A stretch of DNA of 64,000 nucleotides, from the NCBI RefSeq assembly GCF_016403105.1, contig NZ_CP046155.1, positions 2,881,906 through 2,945,905 of the forward strand. Direction: 5' to 3'. Under the pieces are notes generated by a model. It ran no database searches and was not told where the DNA came from. It worked only from the letters and a program-made list of their open reading frames with translations. Origin of the DNA: Leptolyngbya sp. BL0902. GTDB taxonomy: Bacteria > Cyanobacteriota > Cyanobacteriia > Phormidesmidales > Phormidesmidaceae. The translations under genes were made by a program, and so were the position numbers. Position 1 is the stretch's first letter. Each line of letters opens with the position of its first letter. Positions 8,292 to 18,128 of the stretch are shown one piece after another.

Positions 8292-9680
8292 ATGCTTCCC
8301 GATTTGCCCACCCCCAACCCGGATGCTGTTGATCCGTCGAGCACTATTCCGCAGGAGGCGGCAGCAGACCTCCCTACGGCCAGCCATGCCGCCAAGCCGC
8401 GATGGGAAACGGTGGCCAAGGGTATGAAGGCGTTGCCCGAAAAGGCGTGGCAAGGCGCGGCGACCAACCTGGGGCGGCTGCGGCCTGGGCGACAGCTAAC
8501 CCGCTGGTTTGCGGTAGATGACAACCAGGTGGCGGAAATTTTGGCGGCGGTGCGAGAACAACTGCCCACCACCGAAGCCCTGCTGATTGGCAAACCCCAG
8601 GCGGGCAAAAGCTCCATCGTGCGGGGGCTGACCGGGGTTTCGGCGGATATTGTGGGCCAGGGCTTCAAGCCCCACACCCAGCACACCGAGCGCTACGCCT
8701 ATCCTTCGGAAGACCTGCCCCTGCTGATTTTTACCGACACCGTGGGCCTCGGCGACCTGGGCCAAAGCACCGAGGCCATTGTGGCAGAGTTGGTCGCAGA
8801 CTTAGAAGCGAACCCCAGTCAGGCCCGAATTTTGATCCTGACTGTCAAAATCACCGACTTTGCCATTGATTCCCTGCGCCAGATAACCCAGGAATTGCGC
8901 CGTCGGTTTCCCACCATTCCCTGCCTGTTGGTGGTGACATCCACCCACGAGGTCTACCCCGCCGAGATGGCCGACCATCCCGCCTATCCCCCAGCTTTAG
9001 AGGCCGTTCAGCGCCCCTTTACTGCCCTTCAGGAGAGCTTTGGGGACATTGTGGATCGGGCTGTGCTGATCGATTTCACCCTCGAAGAAGACGGCTTTAC
9101 CCCGGTGTTCTACGGCCTAGAAGCCCTACGCGATGCCCTGGCCGACCTCCTACCTGCCGCCGAAGCCCAAGCGCTTTACCAACTGCTGGATGAACAAACC
9201 GAAGCCTCCCGCCAACTGGGCAGCCTCTATAAAGATGTCGGGCGGCACTACATTTCAGCCTTTGCGGTAATGGCGGCGGCCTTGGCGGTGGTGCCCATCC
9301 CCTTTGCCACCATGCCCGTGCTCACGGCCTTGCAGGTGTCGATGATTGGGGTGCTGGGCCAGGTCTATGGTCAAACCCTGAAACCCGCCCAGGCCGGAGG
9401 ATTAGCCAGCGCCATTGCCGGGGGCTTTTTTGCCCAAATGGTGGGGCGAGAGTTGATCAAGTTCGTCCCTGGGTTGGGCAGCGTGGTGGCGGCGTCCTGG
9501 GCCGGAGCCTATACCTGGGCCTTGGGCGAAGGAGCCTGCGTGTATTTTGGCGACCTGATGGGTGGCAAAAAGCCCGATCCCAGACGCATCCAAACCGCCA
9601 TGGCCGAAGCCTTTGACGCCGCCAAGGAACGCTTTAAGGACAGCCACCACAATAAACAGGACGAACATCCCCAGGGCTAG
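8292..9680 (+). CDS. Membrane-anchored P-loop GTPase with DUF697-like C-terminus
   Basis: The protein has 462 residues. The GTPase domain spans about residues 75-290: G1 is GKPQAGKSS (about residue 99), G3 is DTVGLGD (about 149), and the G4 position carries VTSTHEV rather than the canonical NKxD. Residues 310-420 hold hydrophobic helices (FAVMAAALAVVPIPFA, GGLASAIAGGFFAQMVG, GSVVAASWAGAYTWALG) typical of DUF697 proteins, so the enzyme is probably membrane-bound. The cellular role is unknown; relatives are proposed to act in envelope or stress functions. The ATG at 8292 is preferred over an upstream TTG at 8277. Its stop overlaps the convergent dcd stop in a shared CTAG. Confidence 0.8.
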   Translation: MLPDLPTPNPDAVDPSSTIPQEAAADLPTASHAAKPRWETVAKGMKALPEKAWQGAATNLGRLRPGRQLTRWFAVDDNQVAEILAAVREQLPTTEALLIGKPQAGKSSIVRGLTGVSADIVGQGFKPHTQHTERYAYPSEDLPLLIFTDTVGLGDLGQSTEAIVAELVADLEANPSQARILILTVKITDFAIDSLRQITQELRRRFPTIPCLLVVTSTHEVYPAEMADHPAYPPALEAVQRPFTALQESFGDIVDRAVLIDFTLEEDGFTPVFYGLEALRDALADLLPAAEAQALYQLLDEQTEASRQLGSLYKDVGRHYISAFAVMAAALAVVPIPFATMPVLTALQVSMIGVLGQVYGQTLKPAQAGGLASAIAGGFFAQMVGRELIKFVPGLGSVVAASWAGAYTWALGEGACVYFGDLMGGKKPDPRRIQTAMAEAFDAAKERFKDSHHNKQDEHPQG

Positions 9681-10276
9681 ACCTTCGCTAGCGTGACCCG
9701 CTCGTCTTGGTCTTGGTATTTGCCGCGCCGAGTTTCGTAGCTGACCTGGCAGGGTTCGCCCTCAAAAAAGATGAGCTGTACCACGCCCTCGCCCGCATAC
9801 ATCCGGCAGTCGGCACTGGAGGAATTAGAAAATTCTAGGGTGAGATGCCCACGCCAACCCGCTTCGGCGGGAGTAAGGTTCGCAATGATACCGCAACGAG
9901 CATACGTAGATTTACCGATACAGATCACGCTGATGTTGTCGGGAACGGCGATTCTTTCTAAGGCAACGCCCAACCCGTAGGAGTGAGCGGGCAGGATGAA
10001 GTAATCGCCCTGATCGTCGGATTTCAGTTCCGTCGGCTCTAGATTGGCGGGGCTAAAGTTTTTGGGATCGACCACGGTGCCGGGAATGTGGCGAAAAATG
10101 CGAAATTCTGCCGGAGATAGGCGGATATCGTAGCCGTAGGAGGACAGGCCGTAGCTAATGACGGGGTGCTGTCCTGGCAAGCCTTCCCGTTCAACGTGGC
10201 GCACCAAGCTGGGCTGGAAGGGCTGAATCATCCCCTCCTGGGCCATTGTGCTAATCCAGGCGTCGTTTTTAATCAT
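9677..10276 (-). CDS. dcd: dCTP deaminase
   Basis: The protein has 199 residues. It deaminates dCTP to dUTP (or directly to dUMP in bifunctional forms), supplying the thymidylate pathway. Diagnostic motifs are YGLSSYGYDIRL, GKSTYARCGI (substrate-binding Ser/Arg loop) and TPAEAGWRGHLTLEFSN (catalytic Glu region), and the C-terminal segment is typical for the trimeric enzyme. The ATG at 10276 gives the standard length. It lies alone on the minus strand, overlapping the end of the convergent GTPase gene by 4 nt. Whether it is mono- or bifunctional cannot be told from the motifs I can read. Confidence 0.93.
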   Translation of the reverse strand: MIKNDAWISTMAQEGMIQPFQPSLVRHVEREGLPGQHPVISYGLSSYGYDIRLSPAEFRIFRHIPGTVVDPKNFSPANLEPTELKSDDQGDYFILPAHSYGLGVALERIAVPDNISVICIGKSTYARCGIIANLTPAEAGWRGHLTLEFSNSSSADCRMYAGEGVVQLIFFEGEPCQVSYETRRGKYQDQDERVTLAKV

Positions 10277-10412
10277 GGTGTCGCAGGTTTCGGCAGGGGG
10301 TCACGTTGGTACGGTGCTGCAATTTGGCCTTGCGAGCCGCTGATGCAGCCTTATATCTTACGGTGAAAGTCGCCGCTATGACGTTCTCTAAATTTTAGAA
10401 AAGGTCGCAGGG

Positions 10413-10967
10413 TTAGGGCAAAAAGTTACGGCGAAATTCCGTCACCTGATCCGCCACTTTCAGCAGCGATTCCGGCATTTCTGGCCCCGTGAGGATGATG
10501 TCAATTTGGGGCGGACGATGGCGCAGCAACTCCACCACCTCATCGGCGGAAATCAAGTCGTTGTGAACCGCGAGGCTGAGTTCGTCTAGCACCACCAGCC
10601 CGTAACGACCTTTGTTGATGACAGATTGGGTATGCTGCCACAGGCGGGCTACGGCTTGCCGCGCCTCTGGAGCGGTTGGGGCTGCATGGATACAGTAGGG
10701 CAGGGCGCAACGGATCCAATCTAGGTTCTGCCCAAGCTGCATGGGGCTATCGGGGCCTTGATCGATACCGCCCTTCAAGAACTGAACAATCAGGGTGGGC
10801 TTACCCTGTTCAGCCGTGCGGAGTGCCTGCGCCATCACGTTGCTAAAAAAGCTGCGGTGAACCGAGGTGTACACCTGCACCGTCCCCTCAATGGTTTGGA
10901 GCAAGGGATGGCGGAGCACGGCGGGAGACGACGGAACAAAGCCCGTCACTTTAAGTTGGGAGACCAT
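10413..10967 (-). CDS. CobO/BtuR-like protein with a degenerate P-loop
   Basis: The 184 residues align along most of their length with the genuine CobO in this same window (24239-24919). Examples are IVQFLKGG against [34 protein letters not shown] against the CobO RLVLLDEVNVALKHGFLSAEQVL, and [21 protein letters not shown] against VILTGRGAPAALVEAADLVTE. The Walker A GNGKGKTT of CobO is replaced by SVHRSFFS (about residues 35-42), so ATP-dependent adenosyl transfer to corrinoid is unlikely. It may be a non-catalytic regulator or have a new activity. It is divergent from rph and has its own promoter region. Confidence 0.75.
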   Translation of the reverse strand: MVSQLKVTGFVPSSPAVLRHPLLQTIEGTVQVYTSVHRSFFSNVMAQALRTAEQGKPTLIVQFLKGGIDQGPDSPMQLGQNLDWIRCALPYCIHAAPTAPEARQAVARLWQHTQSVINKGRYGLVVLDELSLAVHNDLISADEVVELLRHRPPQIDIILTGPEMPESLLKVADQVTEFRRNFLP

Positions 10968-11153
10968 CGGGCTGGGGGCGATTTTGGAAAAGCTGGGCTA
11001 AATATAGCGTACTTTTGGCGAGGAAAACGGTATCAGACACCATATGTCATCCAATTGAAGGACACCCCTCTGCCCCCCGCCGAGGCCAAAAGCACGGCCA
11101 ATACCAGGGGCCTGCTGTATTCTAGGGGACGACCTCTTTCCCCAGTTCTCCCT

Positions 11154-11876
11154 ATGGCTTGGCAGCGTCCCGATGGTCGTCAACCCGATCAACTGCGCCC
11201 CGTCAGTTTTCAGCGGCGGTTTACGAAATTTGCCGAGGGATCGGTGCTGACTCGCTGCGGCGACACCCAGGTGCTCTGTACCGTAGGGATTGAAGAGGGC
11301 GTACCCAAATTTCTCAAGGGCACGGGCCGGGGCTGGCTGACGGCGGAATATCGGATGTTGCCCGGAGCCACCCCCCAGCGCCAAACCCGCGAGATGCTGA
11401 AGCTCTCTGGCCGCACCCAGGAAATTCAGCGCCTTATTGGTCGCAGCCTGCGCGCTGCCCTAGACTTTGACCTGCTGGGAGAACGCACCCTCTTTGTCGA
11501 TGCAGACGTGCTTCAGGCCGATGCTGGAACGCGCACCGCCTCCATTACCGGGGGTTACGTGGCCTTGCAAGAAGCCATTGCCTCCCTGCTGGATCGGGGC
11601 GTGTTGACCCAGTCTCCCCTGGTGCATCAGGTAGCAGCGGTCTCGGTGGGGCTGTTGGGCGATGGGGTTTTCCTCGACTTATCCTACGAAGAAGACGTTG
11701 CAGCCATCGTGGACTTTAACCTGGTGCTGAACGAAAACCTCGATATTATTGAAGTCCAAGGCACCGCCGAAGACGGCAGCTTTAGCCGTCACCACATGAA
11801 CCAAATCCTCGACCTCGGCGAACGGGGCATTCAACAACTCCTCGCCGCCCAGCGGGACGCCTTCGCAGAACCCTAA
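11154..11876 (+). CDS. rph: Ribonuclease PH
   Basis: The protein has 240 residues. It is a phosphorolytic 3'-5' exoribonuclease that trims tRNA 3' ends and acts as a hexamer. Characteristic stretches are [12 protein letters not shown] at the N-terminus, [35 protein letters not shown], the basic [22 protein letters not shown] helix and [18 protein letters not shown]. The open frame extends upstream to 10758, but that part is antisense to the CobO-like gene and has no RNase PH similarity. The ATG at 11154 gives the normal family length. Confidence 0.95.
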   Translation: MAWQRPDGRQPDQLRPVSFQRRFTKFAEGSVLTRCGDTQVLCTVGIEEGVPKFLKGTGRGWLTAEYRMLPGATPQRQTREMLKLSGRTQEIQRLIGRSLRAALDFDLLGERTLFVDADVLQADAGTRTASITGGYVALQEAIASLLDRGVLTQSPLVHQVAAVSVGLLGDGVFLDLSYEEDVAAIVDFNLVLNENLDIIEVQGTAEDGSFSRHHMNQILDLGERGIQQLLAAQRDAFAEP

Positions 11877-12013
11877 CCAGACGCAGCCTTCTAGGGGCTT
11901 CCCAAAGGAGTGATCGGCGCTAGGCTACGCTGCCCCAGGGTTCACCTTTGTACCCATTCAACGCGCTAAGATAAAAAACCGCACCGCCCTTCATTATATT
12001 GAGCCCAAGCACC

Positions 12014-13399
12014 ATGTCTGGTTCCGCCCGTCAGTACCACATCACCACCTTCGGCTGTCAGATGAACAAGGCCGACTCCGAGCGCATGGCGGGCATTTTA
12101 GACGACATGGGCCTGGTGTGGACGGACGACCCCTACCAGGCCGATGTGGTGTTGTACAACACCTGCACCATCCGCGACAACGCCGAGCAAAAGGTCTACT
12201 CCTACCTGGGGCGGCAGGCCAAGCGCAAGCAGGAAAAGCCGGATCTGACCCTGATCGTAGCGGGTTGTGTGGCTCAGCAAGAAGGAGAATCCCTGCTGCG
12301 ACGGGTGCCAGAGCTTGACCTGATCATGGGGCCACAACACGCCAACCGTCTGCAAGATTTACTGGAACAGGTGATGGACGGCAACCAGGTCGTCGCCACC
12401 GAGTCCATCGACATTATGGAAGACATCACCAAGCCCCGCCGCGACAGTGAAGTAACGGCCTGGGTCAACGTGATCTACGGCTGCAACGAGCGCTGCACCT
12501 ACTGCGTGGTGCCGGGAGTGCGCGGCATCGAGCAATCTCGCACGCCGGAGGCGATCCGGGCGGAAATGGAGGAACTGGGTCGCCAGGGCTTTAAGGAAGT
12601 CACCCTGCTGGGCCAAAACATCGACGCCTACGGACGGGATTTGCCCGGTTCCACCGCCGATGGTCGCCACCAGCACACCTTCACCGACCTGCTCTATTTC
12701 GTCCATGATGTCCCCGGCATCGAGCGCATCCGCTTTGCCACCAGCCACCCCCGCTACTTCACCGAGCGGCTGATTCGCGCCTGTGCCGAACTGCCCAAGG
12801 TCTGCGAACACTTCCACATTCCCTTCCAGTCCGGCGATAACGACGTGCTCAAAGCCATGGCGCGGGGCTACACCCACGAAAAGTACCGCCGCATCATCGA
12901 CACGGTGCGCCGCTACATGCCCGATGCCGCCATCAGCGCCGATGCCATCGTGGGCTTCCCTGGCGAAACCGAGGAGCAATTCCAAAACACCCTGGATTTG
13001 GTCAACGACATCGCCTTCGACCAGCTCAACACCGCTGCCTATTCTCCCCGCCCCGGCACCCCCGCCGCCCTGTGGGACAACCAGCTTGCCGAAGCGGTGA
13101 AAGCGGATCGGCTCCAGCGGTTGAATCACCTGGTCAACACCAAAGCCGCCGAACGCTCTTTGCGCTACCAAGACCGCATCGAAGAAGTGCTGGTGGAAGC
13201 CGCCAACCCCAAAAATCCTGCCCAGGTAATGGGCCGCACCCGGGGCAACCGCCTCACCTTCTTCCCCGGCGACATCGCCACGATGAAGGGTCAATTTGTG
13301 CAGGTTCGCATTACCGAAGCTCGTCCCTTCAGCCTCACGGGCGAAGTCCTGAAGGTGTCGGCCACCTCTGAATGGAGTCGCGCCACCGTCGCGGTTTGA
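12014..13399 (+). CDS. miaB: tRNA-2-methylthio-N6-dimethylallyladenosine synthase
   Basis: The protein has 461 residues. It is a radical-SAM methylthiotransferase that modifies i6A37 to ms2i6A37 in tRNAs reading UNN codons. The three N-terminal cluster cysteines lie in [15 protein letters not shown] and AGCVAQ. The radical SAM cluster is CNERCTYC, followed by VVPGVRG, and a C-terminal TRAM domain ends the protein. RDNA after the second Cys together with VPGVRG points to MiaB rather than RimO or MtaB. The ATG at 12014 is preferred over a TTG 15 nt upstream. It is the only methylthiotransferase in the window. Confidence 0.95.
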   Translation: MSGSARQYHITTFGCQMNKADSERMAGILDDMGLVWTDDPYQADVVLYNTCTIRDNAEQKVYSYLGRQAKRKQEKPDLTLIVAGCVAQQEGESLLRRVPELDLIMGPQHANRLQDLLEQVMDGNQVVATESIDIMEDITKPRRDSEVTAWVNVIYGCNERCTYCVVPGVRGIEQSRTPEAIRAEMEELGRQGFKEVTLLGQNIDAYGRDLPGSTADGRHQHTFTDLLYFVHDVPGIERIRFATSHPRYFTERLIRACAELPKVCEHFHIPFQSGDNDVLKAMARGYTHEKYRRIIDTVRRYMPDAAISADAIVGFPGETEEQFQNTLDLVNDIAFDQLNTAAYSPRPGTPAALWDNQLAEAVKADRLQRLNHLVNTKAAERSLRYQDRIEEVLVEAANPKNPAQVMGRTRGNRLTFFPGDIATMKGQFVQVRITEARPFSLTGEVLKVSATSEWSRATVAV

Positions 13400-13592
13400 A
13401 GCCGACTGAAGCCGTGTGAATTCGTGTGAATCCGCGTGACGTGGTTCAAAACCGTTGGAAGTGGCATGAATTGGCGCAAATCCCGCTAGAGCGTTGCTGG
13501 TATCCTGGGTGTGGCGTTTGTGAGATGGCGGCGCATCGCGAGTGCAGCGCATCCGCTGGCGCACCGATGGGAACCTTGAGGGTAGAGATCGC

Positions 13593-14588
13593 ATGAAAAT
13601 CTTAGTCACTGGTGCACTGGGCTTTGTGGGGCAGGTGGTGGTGCAAGCGCTCCTAGCGGCTGGCTACGGGGTGCGGGCGGTGGTGCGTCCCGGCAAAGAT
13701 CGCGGTTCGATGCCGTGGCAAAGCCCTAACCTTGAGGTATTTGAGGCCGATCTCGTCACCCTGGCCGAGGACAGCCCCATACTGCAAGGGGTGGATGCGG
13801 TGATTCACCTGGTAGCGTCTAAAAGCAGCGATTTTGATAGGGCCTATCAAGATACCGTCGTTGCAACCCAGCGCCTCTTGGCTGCGATGAAACACAGCCA
13901 GGTCTGGCGTTTGATCGCCATCAGCAGCTTTTCGGTGTATGACTATAGCGCCCTCCCCGATGGGGCTCGCCTCGACGAAACTACCCCCCTCGCCACCAAC
14001 CCGGCTCTGCGAGACGCCTATGCCCGCACCAAACTGCTTCAGGAGGAGGTCGTGCGGGAGTTTGGAGCCCAGCCGCAAGCCGCCGTCACGATTTTGCGTC
14101 CCGGCATGATCTACGGCCCAGGGGCGCTGTGGAATGCCTGCCAAGGCACCGGGGCTGGCCCCGCCTGGCTGTTGATTGGCCCCTCCGCCCAAATGCCGCT
14201 AACCTATGTGGAGAACTGCGCCGCTGCGATGATTGCAGCCCTGCAATCCACCGCTGCCGTGGGCGCAACGCTCAACATTGTGGATGACGACTTGCCCACC
14301 CGCCAAGCCTACACCGATGCCCTAGTACGCCAAGGAACTTGGAAGCCCAAGGTGATTCCGCTGCCCTGGGGTGCTTTTCGGGGTGTTGCCCAGGCCGTGT
14401 GGTGGGGTCAGCAAACCCTATTGAGAGGGCGCGGGAAGCTACCAGGGCTATTGATTCCCGCTCGACTAGAGGCCCGCTTAAAACCCCTAACCTACACCAA
14501 TGGCAAAGCAAAACAGGTACTAGGTTGGCAACCCGCCTATCACTGGCGAGAGGCCATTGAACGAAGTTTTGCGCTATCTTCAAACTGA
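13593..14588 (+). CDS. NAD-dependent epimerase/dehydratase-family (extended SDR) protein
   Basis: The protein has 331 residues. The N-terminal Rossmann motif is TGALGFVG (residues 6-13) and the active-site pair is YARTK, preceded by a Ser in AISSFSVYD. The C-terminal half resembles nucleotide-sugar epimerases and hydroxysteroid-type reductases. The substrate is not recognisable; neighbours (an oxidoreductase of the Gfo/Idh type 160 nt downstream) would suit sugar metabolism, but that is inference. The ATG at 13593 has a purine-rich GAGGGTAGAGA site in front; the frame extends 51 nt upstream without support. Confidence 0.8.
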   Translation: MKILVTGALGFVGQVVVQALLAAGYGVRAVVRPGKDRGSMPWQSPNLEVFEADLVTLAEDSPILQGVDAVIHLVASKSSDFDRAYQDTVVATQRLLAAMKHSQVWRLIAISSFSVYDYSALPDGARLDETTPLATNPALRDAYARTKLLQEEVVREFGAQPQAAVTILRPGMIYGPGALWNACQGTGAGPAWLLIGPSAQMPLTYVENCAAAMIAALQSTAAVGATLNIVDDDLPTRQAYTDALVRQGTWKPKVIPLPWGAFRGVAQAVWWGQQTLLRGRGKLPGLLIPARLEARLKPLTYTNGKAKQVLGWQPAYHWREAIERSFALSSN

Positions 14589-14751
14589 AACTTTGTTCTT
14601 GTTGAAGACTTCTTGCGGCGTTGCGGGGAGATAGCCTAGACTGAGCCGAAAGGTAGATAACGGTGAGTTCTGCCTTACCTCTATTATCAGTCAGCAGGAA
14701 AGATGTTGCTGATCTGCTGATTGTCCAAGTCTCTATCAGGAATTATTTAGT

Positions 14752-15879
14752 ATGAAAATTGCTATCGTCGGCTGTGGCTTTGTAGCTGACTATTACCTAG
14801 GCACAATGCCCCTTCATCCCAACCTAGAACTCGTAGGCGTTGCCGATATTGATCCAGTTCGCCTAAAGCAGTTTGCCGATTTTTACAATGTCAAAACCTA
14901 CCCCTCAACGGCAGACCTGCTGGCGGATGAATCCGTAGAAATTGTGCTGAACCTCACGAATCCAAGGCAGCACTACGAAGTATCCAAGGCATGTTTAGAA
15001 GCCGGAAAACATGTTTACTCCGAAAAACCCCTCGCCATGACGATTCCTGAAGCCAAGGAATTAGTAGCTATGGCGGCGGAACGGGGACTACAAATTTCCT
15101 CAGCCCCTTGCAGTTTGTTAGGAGAAACAGCCCAAACGGTTTGGAAAGCCCTGCGGGAGAAGGTTGTCGGCAAAGTGCGCCTTGTCTATGCCGAAATGGA
15201 TGATGGCTTGGTACACAAAATGCCCTACCAGCAATGGATTAGCGCATCGGGAAAGCCCTGGCCCTACAAGGATGAATTTGAAGTGGGCTGCACCCTAGAG
15301 CACGCAGGCTACTACGTCAACTGGCTGACGGCCTTCTTTGGGCCAGCGGTTTCGGTAACGGCATTTTCTTCCTGCCTAGTGCCCGACAAAGTGACTGACG
15401 TTGTTCTAGATCCACCCGATACCCCTGACTTTTCAGTGGCCTGTATTCTGTTTGAATCGGGTGTGGTGGCTCGGCTCACCTGTGGCATTGTGGCCCCCCA
15501 CGATCACGAACTCAAAATCATTGGTGACGATGGCATTTTGATGGTTCACGACTGCTGGAACTATGGCGATCCGGTGAAGGTGCAGCGGATGCTAAAGATT
15601 CGCCGGAAAGTGCTGATGAACCCGCTCAAGCAGACAATTCCCCTTGTCCGCAAGCCCGTTCAGCCCAAGACCAAGGGAGCGCAGCAAATGGATTTTTGTC
15701 GGGGCGTAGCGGAGATGGCCGCTGCTATTACTGAACAACGTCCTAGTCGAATGGCGGCGGATATTTCGCTGCACAATAATGAACTCGCCATTGCCATTCA
15801 AAATGCGCGGGAAACCGGAGGCTACTACAAAATGACCACGACCTTTGCGCCCGTGGTGCCGATGCATTGGGCCAAATAA
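14752..15879 (+). CDS. Gfo/Idh/MocA-family oxidoreductase
   Basis: The protein has 375 residues. The N-terminal NAD(P)-binding motif is AIVGCGFVADYY, an acidic residue lies after beta2 (VGVADIDP), and the family's EKPLAMT motif with the catalytic-site Lys is at about residue 94. The C-terminal alpha/beta domain includes GCTLEHAGYYVNWL. Members oxidise or reduce sugars, inositols and related polyols; the substrate here is unknown. It lies 163 nt after the SDR gene on the same strand, possibly with its own promoter in an AT-richer spacer (14589-14751). Confidence 0.85.
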   Translation: MKIAIVGCGFVADYYLGTMPLHPNLELVGVADIDPVRLKQFADFYNVKTYPSTADLLADESVEIVLNLTNPRQHYEVSKACLEAGKHVYSEKPLAMTIPEAKELVAMAAERGLQISSAPCSLLGETAQTVWKALREKVVGKVRLVYAEMDDGLVHKMPYQQWISASGKPWPYKDEFEVGCTLEHAGYYVNWLTAFFGPAVSVTAFSSCLVPDKVTDVVLDPPDTPDFSVACILFESGVVARLTCGIVAPHDHELKIIGDDGILMVHDCWNYGDPVKVQRMLKIRRKVLMNPLKQTIPLVRKPVQPKTKGAQQMDFCRGVAEMAAAITEQRPSRMAADISLHNNELAIAIQNARETGGYYKMTTTFAPVVPMHWAK

Positions 15880-16097
15880 TCAGTCTTGAGGCAGTCGCCA
15901 TATTAGAGATGTATCAGCCGATCCGTGGAAACTCCATGGAAACCCTGCATTGGGTGGTTCTTACCTGGGATTTAACAAGGTAGTGCTTAGGCTACGGCGG
16001 CAAGGTTAGAAGCTTTCCTCTATCCTGGAACAAGAATGATCACTAGGCTGGTTATTCCCAGGTTTTAGAGTCCTCAATCTGCCGCTGTCATCCTGCC

Positions 16098-17312
16098 ATG
16101 TTTGCCACCCAAATTCCGCCCCAAGCCATCAACCGATCTGCCCTGCGCCCCGATATTCAAGCCCTTCAGCCGCAACTGGTGAATTGGCGGCGGCAACTGC
16201 ACCAGCGGCCAGAGTTGGGTTTTAGGGAACAGTTGACCGCCGAGTTTATTCAGCAGCGGTTGACGGAATGGGGCATTCCCTTTCAAGCAGGCATCGCTAA
16301 AACCGGAGTGGTGGCGGTGATTGAGAGCGGCCAACCGGGGCCAGTGCTGGGGATTCGGGCGGATATGGATGCGCTGCCCATCCAGGAAGAGAACGAGGTG
16401 CCCTATTGTTCTCAACACGAGGGCATCATGCACGCCTGCGGCCACGATGGCCATGTGGCCATTGCCCTAGGCACGGTGCGCTATTTGGCAGAGCATCGGG
16501 ATCAGTGGCGGGGCACAGTGAAGGTGATCTTTCAACCCGCCGAGGAGGGGCCGGGGGGGGCAAAGCCGATGATTGAGGCGGGGGCGCTGAAAAATCCCGA
16601 TGTGGAGGCGATGATTGGTCTGCACCTGTGGAACAACCTGCCCCTGGGGACGGTGGGTGTGCGGACTGGCCCCCTAATGGCGGCGACGGCGCTGTTTAAC
16701 TTGACGATTCAGGGTAAGGGGGGCCATGGGGCACTGCCGCACCAAACCGTGGATGCCATCGTGGTGGGCGCACAGATTGTCAATGCGCTACAAACCATCG
16801 TGGCCCGCAATGTGGATCCTACCCAGGCAGCGGTGGTCAGCGTGGGCAAGTTCCACAGCGGCCATGCCCCCAATGTGATTGCCGATGGGGCCGAACTGAG
16901 CGGCACCGTGCGCTATTTCGATCCTCGCTATACGGACTTTCTGCCCGCCCGGATTGAGCAGATTGTGGCCGGAGTTTGCCAAAGCCAAGGCGCAACCTAT
17001 CGCCTAGACTACCAAACCCTCTATCCTCCAGTGATTAACGACGCTGGAATGGCTGACCTGGTGCGGTCGGTGGCGCTCTCCGTGGTAGAAACTCCGGCAG
17101 GGGTGGTGCCCGATTGCCACACCATGGGCGGCGAAGACATGGCTTTTTTCCTGCAAGAAGTACCGGGCTGCTATTTTTTCCTCGGCTCGGCCAACACCGA
17201 AAAAGCGCTGGCCTATCCCCACCACCATCCCCGCTTTGACTTTGACGAAACCGCCCTGGGTCTGGGGGTGGAGATGTTTGTGCGCTGCGTGGAAGCCTAC
17301 GGCCAAGGGTAA
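16098..17312 (+). CDS. M20-family amidohydrolase (N-acyl-amino-acid / IAA-conjugate hydrolase type)
   Basis: The protein has 404 residues. It is a metal-dependent hydrolase of N-acyl amino acids (hippurate, acetyl or indole-acetyl conjugates) in the M20D group. Motifs are WRRQLHQRPELGF, GIRADMDALPIQEEN, MHACGHDGH (metal ligands), FQPAEEGPGGA and GGEDMAFFLQEVPG. A run of eight G residues at 16553-16560 encodes part of the Pro-Gly-Gly of the EEGPGGA motif. It appears monocistronic. The exact substrate cannot be deduced. Confidence 0.88.
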   Translation: MFATQIPPQAINRSALRPDIQALQPQLVNWRRQLHQRPELGFREQLTAEFIQQRLTEWGIPFQAGIAKTGVVAVIESGQPGPVLGIRADMDALPIQEENEVPYCSQHEGIMHACGHDGHVAIALGTVRYLAEHRDQWRGTVKVIFQPAEEGPGGAKPMIEAGALKNPDVEAMIGLHLWNNLPLGTVGVRTGPLMAATALFNLTIQGKGGHGALPHQTVDAIVVGAQIVNALQTIVARNVDPTQAAVVSVGKFHSGHAPNVIADGAELSGTVRYFDPRYTDFLPARIEQIVAGVCQSQGATYRLDYQTLYPPVINDAGMADLVRSVALSVVETPAGVVPDCHTMGGEDMAFFLQEVPGCYFFLGSANTEKALAYPHHHPRFDFDETALGLGVEMFVRCVEAYGQG

Positions 17313-17491
17313 TTCAGCCCCGTTAGGGACGTGGTGCCCTCTTCTTCCGAGGTTTCTTTCTTCCCCAAAACCTTGTCGTCCTCGAAGGCTTGCGTTAAGG
17401 TTAACCGCTATTTTTTTACATAACCTGGGGCGTTTGGGTCTCCGTTGCTATGCTTAGCGGTGAAGCCTGGGAAAAGGATAGATTCACCGTG

Positions 17492-18082
17492 ATGGGATAC
17501 CGACACCGATTTCGCTGGGGATTGATGGTGCTACTGAGCCTGGGGTTGTGCCTGGGGCTGGGCTGGCACTTTGGCGGAAACCCCCAAACCGCTGTGGCCC
17601 AAAATACCCCGCCGCCCACCCTCGCTCCGGCCATGCCGATGATTGCGGGCAACTTTGACGATCCCCAAGGTCGCTTTCAGGTGGGTATTTTTGAGGGCTA
17701 TCGGGTGAGTCGAGTTGGGAGTGCGCCCCTAATCGAGGCCCCGGACGGCAGTTTGGCCTACACCGTGGTGATTACCCCCTTACCCCGTGGGGCCGAAATG
17801 GCTACGGAGGCGGACTTGGTGCAGGTGACGCAGCAAACCTTTGGTTCAGGGGAAGGCTTTGCCACCGGGGATGTACAGGCAATTCCGGGCGGCGGCATTC
17901 GGATTAACTGGACTGGCCAGCTATCCCAGGGGGGAGCAGCACCCCAGCCGATGACGGGCAAAATCTTTGCGCGACAGCGGGACAGCGAGGCGTTTCTGCT
18001 GATGGTGGCCGCTACCGCCGACCGTGAGGCCCAGGTATCTGACGCCATCGTCACCCTGGGCGGCACGTTGACGGTGCCCTAG
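17492..18082 (+). CDS. Exported protein of unknown function, first gene of an envelope cluster
   Basis: The protein has 196 residues from the ATG at 17492. A basic n-region (GYRHRFRW) is followed by a hydrophobic stretch and a likely cleavage after TAVA (about residue 36). The mature domain (RFQVGIFEGYRV, ALIEAPDGSLAYTVVITP-like sequence, IPGGGIRINWTG) reads as a compact alpha/beta fold reminiscent of PsbP/Mog1-like proteins, but this is only a resemblance. An ATG 42 nt upstream would add residues that bury the signal. Three further genes follow on the same strand. Confidence 0.6.
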   Translation: MGYRHRFRWGLMVLLSLGLCLGLGWHFGGNPQTAVAQNTPPPTLAPAMPMIAGNFDDPQGRFQVGIFEGYRVSRVGSAPLIEAPDGSLAYTVVITPLPRGAEMATEADLVQVTQQTFGSGEGFATGDVQAIPGGGIRINWTGQLSQGGAAPQPMTGKIFARQRDSEAFLLMVAATADREAQVSDAIVTLGGTLTVP

Positions 18083-18128
18083 GAGGTTCACCACAACTTC
18101 CCTAGTTACCACATTCAACGGATTTCCT

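Noticed and set aside
10758..11153. Upstream extension of the rph frame
   Set aside because: It is antisense to the CobO-like gene and adds 132 residues that no RNase PH needs.
12359..13609. 416-codon minus-strand open frame opposite miaB
   Set aside because: It is antisense to a clear gene, Gly/His/Val-rich in the way produced by GC-rich reverse frames, and has no motif.
16553..16560. Run of eight G in the M20 amidohydrolase gene as a possible phase-variable tract
   Set aside because: It encodes part of the conserved EEGPGGA motif and the frame is intact; no sign of variation in a single sequence.
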